Source: Primulina eburnea (Eukaryota > Streptophyta > Magnoliopsida > Lamiales > Gesneriaceae). Taken from it: a DNA stretch of 64,000 bases. A program made the translations under genes and the position numbers. Numbering within the stretch: position 1 is the stretch's first letter; each line of letters begins with the position of its first letter. The notes beneath the pieces are model-generated. The model searched no databases, was not told the origin of the DNA, and saw nothing but the letters and a program-made list of their open reading frames with translations. Shown here piece after piece: positions 11,333 through 20,800 of the stretch. The stretch is from assembly GCF_022965805.1 (NCBI RefSeq), contig NC_133115.1:34215321-34279320 (forward strand), written 5' to 3'.

Positions 11333-13507
11333 CACTACAAAAAAAAAGGGGACTAGCGACGGTTTGCAAAGGGGACTACCGTCGCTAAAACGGTGAGGCG
11401 ACGATTCTAGCGACGGTTTGGCGGTCCGTAACCGGAGGTCGCGTCGCCTTCGTATAGCGACGGTTTCTCAATAACTGTTACAACTAGCGACAGTTTTATT
11501 GATTTAGCGACGGTTTAGATAAACAGACCATCGATATTTAGCGACGGTTACATACAAACCATCGTTACTTTAAGCGACGGTTATATACAAACCGTCGCTA
11601 TATTAAACCATCGCTATATTTAGCGACGTTTATTTATAAAACCGTCGCTTTATGAACCGACGGTCTTTCAAAAAACCGTAGCTTAATGAAGCGAGGGTTT
11701 TTAATCTATCTAGTAAAAAACAACTCAAGCATGATTTACAAAAATAATAATCTATTACGCTAAGTGGGGTGTATTCAATTCAGAGTTTTGATGACTTTTA
11801 ATTGATTTTTTTAAATGATAGACTTTTATGGATTTGATAAATTTTTATTGACTTTTATGGAATCTCACAGATTTATAAACAGATTTATGTGGATTTATGT
11901 AGACTTTTTGCAAGATTTTTATAGACTTTTGTAGATTTTTTTTTATAGAATTTTATAAATTTTGTACTTAACTATAACATGTGATTTTTTATTAATTTCT
12001 TTGAACCAATAATTAATTGACATATATAACATATTCAATTTGTTATGAGAGAAGATATGAAGATATATGATGTGAAGCGACATAGAGAGAGTTAGAAGTT
12101 TTAAAAATCCATTCAAATCTTTGGGATGAACCAAATACAATTTTTTACAATTTGTAGTTATACCTTAGGTTTTAATGTTTGTATGTCAATGAATTCCATG
12201 GAGTTATTAAAAGTCCATGGAAAATTTGAATACCTGTAGACTTTTATAGAGTTTATAAAAGTAAATTTTGAATATCACTTGACTTTTTAAAACTCCATGA
12301 AAGTCTATTTTGAATACCACAAGACTTCTATAGAGTATGCAAAAGTCTTGATTGAATACCTCTATATTTTTAAAATCTACAAAAGTCAGTAAAAGTCAAT
12401 AAATTTCCCACGTTGAATACACCCCCTAAAATTCATAAATAAAATACTATGCTAATATTCATAAATAAACTACTGTACAAAAATTAAATATTAAATTTTC
12501 TATAAAAAAAACGCTTTAAAAACCTGAGTGCGCGAAGTTATGCAGATCCACGTAACATTGGAAGATCACACCGACGAGCAAATCTACGAAATTAATACAA
12601 AAAAATGTTAGTACAAAATAAAAAAACGGAAACTGTGAAAAAAATGATAGAGTTTCGCTACTACCAGAGAAGAATGGCGAAAATCGCGTAAAGAAAATGT
12701 TCGACTACTCGGTATACATAGAATCGTAGCGACGGTTTTGGCACATACTGTCTCCAGTAGCGACGGTGTTAGCAAGAACCGTCGCCACCAGCGACAGTTT
12801 TGATTATACCGTCGCAAATAGCGACTGTATTTGGTGGCCTGTCGCCGATCTCAACGGCGACGGTTTAAAATTACCGTCGCTATTAGCGACGGTAAGATAA
12901 ACAGTCGCGAGTAGCGACGGTTAACGAGAAATTTCCCTTAATTTTAAGCGACGGTTTATGCTATAACCGTCGCTAATCCAACCGTTTTTATGTCCACAAT
13001 AATTTATTATTTTAGGCTACATTTAGGACAGCTGGTACAAACGTTTAATATATCAATACAAAACTTTTTTACAATAATAGCACAATAAGAAATACACACT
13101 AAAAATTATAACATTTCAAAGCTAATACCATGAAAAGTGACGCGGGTGAGCGAAATCATTGTTATATTTTTCGTCAATATCTCGTAGATTAAATTGATTT
13201 TGAATATTTGGATATCGACGTGATTGTCCATAGGTATATTGATTAGATGGAGATGATGAAAAATCATTAGAATGGGATGACTGATTTTGTAATAGTGTTT
13301 CGTCACGACGATTATAGTATCCGAATCCACAATACACACAGTAGAATTTGTTCGAACAGTCGTAAAATTAGCAACGGTTTTTGATAAACCGTCGCTACCT
13401 TTACTAGGCGACAATTTTATGAAAATCCGTCGCTATATGAAAAACCGCTGCTATTATAGCGACGGTTTATTCTAAACTCGTCGTTAATCTAACCGTTTTT
13501 TGTAGTG
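11333..13507. mobile_element. Non-autonomous CACTA (En/Spm-type) DNA transposon
   Basis: The element starts with CACTACAAAAAA (11333-11344) and ends with its exact inverse TTTTTTGTAGTG (13496-13507). It is flanked by the 3-bp duplication TAG (11330-11332 and 13508-13510). Both ends carry many direct and inverted copies of a subterminal motif close to TAGCGACGGTTT, about 11365-11700 on the left and 12720-13495 on the right. These are the terminal and subterminal structures of plant CACTA elements. At 2175 bp, with no recognisable transposase, it must rely on a partner in trans. About 660 bp of its interior is a second, nested element. Confidence 0.93.
11764..12426. mobile_element. Tourist/PIF-Harbinger-like MITE nested in the CACTA element
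   Basis: The ends are GTGGGGTGTATTCAA on the left and TTGAATACACCCCC on the right. They share an inverted GGGGTGTATTCAA and are flanked by TAA on both sides (11761-11763 and 12427-12429), the TWA target of PIF/Harbinger elements. The interior repeats GACTTTTATGGA-like units on the left and the inverse TAAAAGTC type on the right, so the ends can fold back. No coding capacity is seen. It lies wholly within the CACTA element and so inserted later. Confidence 0.75.
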
Positions 13508-13682
13508 TAGAGTAGTCCAACACATAACGGTGAGATTGAATTCAGATACCTTGTTAAGATTATTTGTTTTGACCTAACTACAATCCAAAAACTAACTACA
13601 TCAAAACAAGACATGTATAAATCAAAACCCAAGTTCACATAACCACAATAAACACTTTCACAATATTACCGTGTATATTTAT

Positions 13683-14399
13683 TGATACGATCCGGATGAA
13701 ATGGAAGAGCAGGGTCGGGTGCTCCACCGGATCAAATCAAAAATTTATAGTGTTGTTTAGGAAGTTGAACAAGGTAAATGGCTTCCACTGTGACCTGCAA
13801 ACAATAAGAGGAACTCGTGAATGGGCGCCGGAGGGGTGTCCGGCGTGACCACTCCGATGCTTAAGTCAGCAGGGTTGTCAAGGAAGAAAACTTGAGTAAA
13901 AATGTATGAATGCTTGCGAATGAAGAGATTCTCGACCTCTGTAAATGACAATTATACCTGTTATTTATAGGAGGGGAAGCTAGGGTTACCTTGATGCGCG
14001 TGCTCACCTACTACTCGTACCCTCGGACGTTGACGGCCTGTCGGGTCCCTTTCTTCCCGATAGCTTGGTGGGTACTCCAAGGATAAGGGACGTTGACTGC
14101 ATGTCCAGTCCCTTTCTTCTCAATATTTTCGGGGATACGTTCAGGCTAAAGACGTTGACTTCCCGCCCAGTCGCTTTCTTCCCTATAATCTATGAGATCC
14201 TCTAAGTAAGTTACTCGGGTATTGAGCCCTTGGCTTTAGCAGGAAAGCCCGGTCCCTAGCTGCCCGGGAGGTAAGTAAATACCCGGCTATACATGAAGTG
14301 CCCAGTCGGGCAGGTAATAATCGTCCTCTTGGTTTCTATACGGGCTATCCAATGAAACTTCCCGGGTCATCCATGACCCGGGCCCTTATAGGGGTATCA
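13683..14399 (-). mobile_element. Solo LTR of an LTR retrotransposon
   Basis: The 717-bp unit begins TGATAC and ends GTATCA. It is flanked by the 5-bp duplication TTTAT (13678-13682 and 14400-14404), the pattern left when two LTRs recombine and delete the interior. It reads as an LTR on the minus strand: CTATAAATA at 13962-13970 is a good TATA box, with a tandem-repeat U3 upstream of it and a GC-rich R/U5 with CGCCGGACACCCCTCCGG downstream. There is no primer-binding site or coding sequence next to it. The superfamily cannot be told from the LTR alone. Confidence 0.85.
14025..14211. repeat. Three degenerate 62-63-bp tandem repeats in the solo LTR
   Basis: Units start at 14025, 14088 and 14150, each opening with GGACGTTGAC or a close variant followed by a CAGTCCCTTTCTTC-like block. 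In the LTR's minus-strand orientation they lie about 55 bp upstream of the TATA box, where retrotransposon enhancers are often repeated. Confidence 0.75.
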
Positions 14400-14404
14400 T
14401 TTAT

Positions 14405-15480
14405 TATATGTGTATCATCTTTATTTATTGTGGAATATATGCAAACTCTTTAACTATAACGCTGCCCGTGAATTTTTCAAACAATTTTAAGTTAATTACT
14501 CAAGTAAGGAGGAGTAACATAAATTCCTCTACACAAACGGGCTGTAAACCAATAGTTTTACAATTGGTGGTCATTTTGCAAAAGGCTTGCATATGACAGT
14601 AAAAGGAACCTCCGCATGTTTGAAAAAGACAGACCACTAATCAGAACTGAGCCAAATTCTTGTATTAATAGCTTGGATTAATCAAAGGAAAACTGAGGGG
14701 CAAACCTGCGAGAGAAGGTACAACGTTTGTACCACAAAAAACAGGTGAAAAAAGGTAGAAGTAATAAAATTGAAATGTGGGATCCATTTCCTGCCTGAAC
14801 TTTGTCCTTGTTTTTCAGTGGTCTTGTTATGTCATATCCACCATTTCTTGACATTTATGACTAAAAATCCCCGTTTATTATATATTTTCCATTGATAAAC
14901 CAAGAATTTGTCATTTTTGTTTGACTGATTTTTTATATTGCAGGTCAGATAGTGGCCTGAAAATTCTCATGTTATAGCAAAGCCTTTTCCAGTTGATCTT
15001 ATTTTGCAACTATTCCCTTGTAAGAGTAAGTTAAGGGTGGTTTCATTTCTTTCTATCATTAAATATTTTAGAACCAAGGCAACTCAATTTACAACTACTA
15101 CTAGGAGTGATATCTTTCGAATTGCCCATGAACAGAATCAAATGCCACATAATTTCACATTGACTGCACAACAAATCAAGACACGGGGAGCTCTCATTAA
15201 TGCACTTATTAAGAACAAACGATAGATGAAAAGATTTCCAGAGAATCGAATCGGTTAAAAGACCATTTAAATTGGGTTGTCTTTGTAACTTGAAAAGTGG
15301 TTTCTATATGTTAGAGCTCGAGTGTAAAATGTGATCAGAATATTTTTCTTGATTTGGTTTCTGCCCGAGTATTTATGAGTCTATGACATACCAATATCAA
15401 ATGCTGAAGTCAGTATCATCAGAAAACTTAAGACTAATGAAAATAGCAACATTTGATCAGCCAGAAACTGTAGCAAACCA
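14405..15480. other. Intergenic region 3' of the PII-2-like gene
   Basis: No gene recognised. It should contain the 3' UTR of the minus-strand LRR gene near its right edge. A 73-codon frame at 15004-15225 resembles no family I know and is not supported. Confidence 0.5.
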
Positions 15481-16890
15481 TTAAGCAGAAAACATTAGTT
15501 CATTCAATGCAAGTAAAATCAAAGCAACATTGAACCAAAATGATGTGATATGATCCCTTGGAGCTTCAGATTTCTTCGGTGGATGGATTGATGATCCAGA
15601 TTTATTATTCCCACAAACATCAACTCCAATATGAACATCATCGGCTGCTGCAGATGGACTCAAACACAGCCCCGAATTGCCACTGAGGTCCAAATTTTTT
15701 CCAAGCCTTTTCAAGAAACTTGAGTTAAAAGGCACAACTCCGTTCAGAAAATTTCTGCTCAAATTCAAGTGATATATATGTGAAAGATTGCCGAAACCCG
15801 CTGGAATTTCACCTGATAACAGGTTGTTCTGCAATGAAAGTGTGCTTAGATTTGTTAGTTCTGAATACCTCTCTGGTATTGTTCCCGAGTACCCACAGTT
15901 TCCAAGTCTAAGTTCTTGAAGTTTCTTAAGGTGACTGAATTCCAATGGCAGAGATATAAACATTGGATTATCTTCCATTAATAAATACTGCAAACTCTGC
16001 AACCCTTTCAATCCGTCTGGGAGTCCCCCGCTCAATTTGTTGTTGCTCAAATCCAAGAAAACCAAAGAATGCAGCTGTTGAAAACTTTCTGGAATGCTCC
16101 CAGTTAAAGAATTGTAGCTTAAATCAAGCTTTTGAAGTTCATTGAGCTGTCCTATTTTAGAGGGGATTGGTCCCATGAACTTGTTATAGCTTAAATCAAG
16201 GCCCACAATGTTTCTAAAATTGCCTATTTCAAAAGGGATTGCTCCAGTGATGAAGTTGTAGCTTAAATCCAAGTGTAAAAGTGAAGTCAAACTGAAAATT
16301 TCGACTGGAATTGGCCCTGTGAGCCTGTTTTGTGGCAATGTGAGGATTTGGAGTGATTTCAAAGAGGAAAGTTGAGGTGGGATTGAGCCAACAAGTCTAG
16401 AATTTGATCTCAAACTCAGCTGTTGAATTGGAGAGTTGATGAACGATTCGTTTACTGAGACCGAAATAATTGTTGGGATGTGAGTGAGACACTGGAAAAT
16501 GAAAACGGATTCAAGATATGGGAGATGAAAGATTTCTGAAGGAAATCTGGCTGTTTTCTTGCATGTTGGATTTGGTGGGGTGCCAAAATCAAGTCTAATT
16601 ACATGGAAAAGATTGTCATCTCCTGTAATTTTGCACTCGATTCCGGGCCAGGATGAACCCGGTTGACAAGGCTCCGGGTATGAAACTTTCCAATTTTCAT
16701 CAGACGACAGAGTTTCCATAACCTTGAACAAGGTTTCAAGTTCAAGTGGATCCATATTATGAGGGGGATTCTTGTTTGACTGGCTGTTTCTGTCCACTTG
16801 AATAGTGGAGAAGACAGGAGATAATAAAAGAAAAGGTAGTGTTAGCAGAAGAGTCTGAAGGGAACATGAACGTGAAAATGAACAGAACAT
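15481..16890 (-). CDS. Leucine-rich repeat protein, PIRIFORMOSPORA INDICA-INSENSITIVE 2 (PII-2)-like
   Basis: A single-exon gene of 469 residues. Residues 1-28 form a clear secretion signal with a long leucine run. Next comes a region with SSDENW and SSWPGIEC motifs typical of this plant extracellular LRR group. From about residue 135 to 400 there are roughly ten plant-type LRRs of the LxLSYNxLTGxIP form. The protein ends in a short hydrophobic stretch (FWFNVALILLALNELMF), which suggests a GPI-anchor signal or terminal membrane segment. There is no kinase domain. The best-known relative, PII-2, is a plasma-membrane LRR protein needed for the growth response to the root endophyte Piriformospora indica. 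The role here is inferred from resemblance only. Adjacent LRR codons use very similar bases, pointing to internal duplication. Confidence 0.82.
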   Translation of the reverse strand: MFCSFSRSCSLQTLLLTLPFLLLSPVFSTIQVDRNSQSNKNPPHNMDPLELETLFKVMETLSSDENWKVSYPEPCQPGSSWPGIECKITGDDNLFHVIRLDFGTPPNPTCKKTARFPSEIFHLPYLESVFIFQCLTHIPTIISVSVNESFINSPIQQLSLRSNSRLVGSIPPQLSSLKSLQILTLPQNRLTGPIPVEIFSLTSLLHLDLSYNFITGAIPFEIGNFRNIVGLDLSYNKFMGPIPSKIGQLNELQKLDLSYNSLTGSIPESFQQLHSLVFLDLSNNKLSGGLPDGLKGLQSLQYLLMEDNPMFISLPLEFSHLKKLQELRLGNCGYSGTIPERYSELTNLSTLSLQNNLLSGEIPAGFGNLSHIYHLNLSRNFLNGVVPFNSSFLKRLGKNLDLSGNSGLCLSPSAAADDVHIGVDVCGNNKSGSSIHPPKKSEAPRDHITSFWFNVALILLALNELMFSA

Positions 16891-17815
16891 CTTCGTTATT
16901 CTGAGTTGAATTGTGTAAAAATTGTTATTCGAGTAGAAGTAGTGGCTTCATCATATGGAAAGCGTTCATAGGATTCAAACGCTAGAAAAAGGGAGAGAAG
17001 TGAATGAAAATCGTGCACAGGTTTGATTGACGTGATGGGGGTGGGGTATGATTTTGGGTGTCAAGAATCTAATTTTATTATCATGAGAGGGAAATCATGC
17101 TGGGAGATGGCAATTCAAATCTTCCCATATTTTAGTCTCGGTTTTGTGATCAAGGATAAATTATTGACAAATGGGTGAGTAGAAAACTGGGAATTATGAA
17201 TTTTCCAAGATTCAGTGCGAAATACATAAGAATTGCGTCAAAAACTGAGGCGTGCTTCAAAAAGGAGTACAAGTAAACAGTGCTCCAACGTTGATTTTTC
17301 GTGGGCCAGTTTACAGTTCATGTCTTTGGGGTTAAAGATGTGTCATGCTCGAATTGAATGTCCCTATCTTTTCATAATCGTACATTAGAAAACTGTTGAA
17401 TTTGAATCAACTTGCTCGAACGTAAAGATTTTCCATCTTTCTTGCTCGAATGTGAATATCTTAGATATTTATGAATTTTAAAAAATAAAATAAAATAACC
17501 GAAGCTTAATTACTTGCTGCTTTATACGTAAGACAAAATTGATTATTGATATCCACAGCAAATTAAAATCACAATGAGCATGAATAAAAAAGAACATGAA
17601 TACAAGTTATGGCGACCGCTGTGCGTAGCCTGCTTAGCTTATGACTTTCAAATCCACAATGGGGCAAGTCAGAAAAGGGCCGCCTGTATGGGAAAATACA
17701 CATGTTTTCCTTGACGTGAACGAATTCTTTCAGCCTTCTGCTGCAATTTTGCACTTGTTTGGCAACAAGCGAGCAGAATAGGATATAAAAAGCAGTGCAA
17801 GTTAGGGATCATGGT
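16891..17815. other. Intergenic region between PII-2-like and PP5 genes
   Basis: It holds the promoter of the LRR gene (just above 16890) and the 3' UTR of the PP5 gene (just below 17816), both on the minus strand. No other gene or transposon is recognised. Confidence 0.55.
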
Positions 17816-20800
17816 TTATGAGAACATTCGCAGGAAATTGTTTGCATATGCCATTGGCTTGACGTCTGGGTGTGGCTGCAATCGATCAAAAGATTTCAAT
17901 GGAGGTTATTTTCGCCGAGACTAGTGAAATAAAATTTCATTTTCTAATTTTGTGGTATGTGGTTGGGGACATTGTGCAGGAGGGAAGCTACTAACCACAG
18001 CTGAAAAGGAGACTATATTTGGTTTCAGATCAGGAGCTTCAAAACGAATGAAGGCGCCCTTGTTTCCCATCTGAAACAAGCAGATAAAACATTAACCAGA
18101 ATTTGGCTATCAGATAAAGTCAGAATTCGGAAAACAGACTATCCAAATATGCAAAAGCAAGATAGAATTATACAAACAAGTTTGGCGTCCGCGTAACATG
18201 TTTGCGGAATGGCATAGTTGCATAAAAATGCTTAAGACAATCATAAGGTGTAAGATGAATTGAGACAAGATTACCTGATCACAGTAATTTGGAGCTGAGA
18301 ACACGGTGATAAGTTTACCATCATGCTCGATCTCATAACCTTCATCCTTAACTTCATGCGACCGCACTACTAAATCTGTAAAGCATTAGGTTGAGGTGAA
18401 GATGTTTAGTCTGTCGACATATAAAGTGCATAGATAATGCCGTGAACTTGAATAAAATCCATGGAAAACAACCTAGGTTATTGTCCTGCAAAAATCTTTT
18501 TGTAACATCGGGCCCAAATGAAAGTCCAACTCCACGCTTGCTGGGTCCCCTCCCGAGTTGAGGTTGTGGATCACTCCATAACAATTCACACATCAACCCT
18601 GAATAACGTAGAAAAAAATGCATGATGTTTGCCATAACACAGCAGATAACGCATCATCAACATGCTACAGTGATTACTAATTGTTTAAGAAACTCAGCTT
18701 ATGATATATCAACCTAACTGCAGAAGCAATCATCTTTAGGAAGAGTAACAAGTTATACCTTCAACTAAGCGGAAAAGCATAAGAACTATGATGATAGAAG
18801 CAAACCCATATATCATTTACAAAATCATAAAAGGCATTCAATTCTTATCTAAAATTTAGATGGCAAAGCAGTGACAATGAAATAGTTCCTTCAGATGTCA
18901 TCAACACTAAAACCTTACTATAGATGCCCTTCCCTATGCATATACAACTGGGGAATTAAATGCAGTGTTACTGCAACTTCATAACCTAGGATCTACTTGA
19001 CAAGAAAGGAAGGGCAGGTACAATCAGGCTTCAACTACCACAGCACAATGTAAAGGAAAAGAAACTTAGGTTGTAATACAAATTATTATACTAGAAATTG
19101 TGTCAAAAAAATATCAACTTTCATACAAGGGCCGGAAGTGGCCGTGGGTGAAACCACCTTTCTAGAGCCTTTAATTGGGTTAGCAGATAAACCCAAACTT
19201 CAAAATTCAGAAACTATATTTTTGGTTCCCTTAAAATGAAGGTTCAAAAAACCATCCATGAGATCTCTCTAAATAGAGATTTCATAAAGCAAAAGGTAGT
19301 TGCAATACCTCTAACTGAGTAAAGAATGTTCATACATACCCTCACAAATGAACAAAACTCTTCAATCAGCACAATTTCCTCACTCACTTGAGTAAATTTC
19401 CTTTATTCACTCCCAATCCTGATTTCGGTCCCCTCAAAATATGTGTCTAATATCCTAGGATCCTACTTGAAGTCTTTCTAAAGAAAAGAGAGAGGGATGG
19501 GGAACAGTCATCCAGAATTTTGGGAATACTAACTCAGAACAATAAGCCACTGTCAAAAGATATTTCAAGAGACATAAGCATATAACGAACACCTCCAAAC
19601 CCATTAATAGGTAAAATTAATACTAGAGTTCATATAAGTAAGCTTCAGTCAAAGCGGTCAATTTTTTCAAGAGCGTCGATTAGAAGTGTCAAATGAAAGC
19701 ATCAAATAATTATACCGCCACATTTTTTGCTTACCTTCTTCAGGAGGCTCACAAAATCGATCGATTGCTCCAATTTCAGAGAGCTTAACACCATCAACGC
19801 TGAAAAGTCCTCCGTGGACCACAAAAACTTTCTTATTTATGACATGAGCCAGAGGTAAACAACAAAACACTTCAGCAAATAGTTCCACAAACTTATCACT
19901 CAATTTTGACTTGACCTCGCCCTCAAAACCATATATTTTGTTCATGCTCTTGCTTTCATGGTTCCCTCGAGAAAGGTACATAGCTGAAACCATTGCGGAA
20001 AAAATACTATTAGATCCAATCCTACAAGCAGTAATTCTTTGAGAATAGATCAATTTTAAGAAAATAGATACCTGATGGCGACATGCATTTGAAGGCAAAT
20101 AGTGTGAGTATCACTTCAACAGAAAATGAACCCCTATCTACAAAGTCTCCGTTGAACAGATACGGATTATCCTCTGATGGAAGCCCATTGAGCTCAAATA
20201 TATTCATCAAATCGTAAAACTGCAATCACCAAATATGAGTCATCAATCAATAACAAACATATATATATATATACACACACAACTTTTAGAAAAGAAAAAT
20301 ATCAAACAAAACTTTTGTGTGGTTGTAGCACATCATAAACCAAAAGAGATGCCAGTCAGCAGAAATCCAAACCCCACAGCAACCAACAAAAACATAATTG
20401 ATAACAAACACGAGAATATCTTAAACTGATTTCAAAACATTTTCAGAGTTAAGCCCATCATTGGAGGCTAGAGCACGAGTTAAAAGCATACTGCACACTA
20501 TATATAACAGATCTTCACATGCAAAACACGCTTTTTGAATTACACCCTCCAAACATTAAAGAGAATTGGAAAGTTAATTAGTAATTACGTATCTCAATAA
20601 GCCCACTATACCCAGCAATGTGCTGCAAGCTTCTTAACATACTTTTGCATACAAATAGTTTTGACCAGAATATACCAAGAAAGGTTGTTACCGCCAAGTA
20701 AAAGAGTACAGGTCCTCAGGAAATAATGTTTACACATACCAATGAAACAATTCTCGTAAATGCATTTTAGAAAATTATCATGTTAACTGAGGCTCACGAA

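Noticed and set aside
13106..13414. 102- and 71-codon minus-strand frames in the right part of the CACTA element
   Set aside because: No resemblance to transposases, and they overlap subterminal repeats. Too weak to call a gene.
11365..13495. Regularly recurring TAGCGACGGTTT units that could be taken for a repeat array of CRISPR type
   Set aside because: Spacing is irregular, units occur in both orientations, the genome is a plant, and CACTA ends with a TSD explain them.
15004..15225. 73-codon frame between the solo LTR and the PII-2-like gene
   Set aside because: No known family, no conserved neighbours, AT-rich background; insufficient support.
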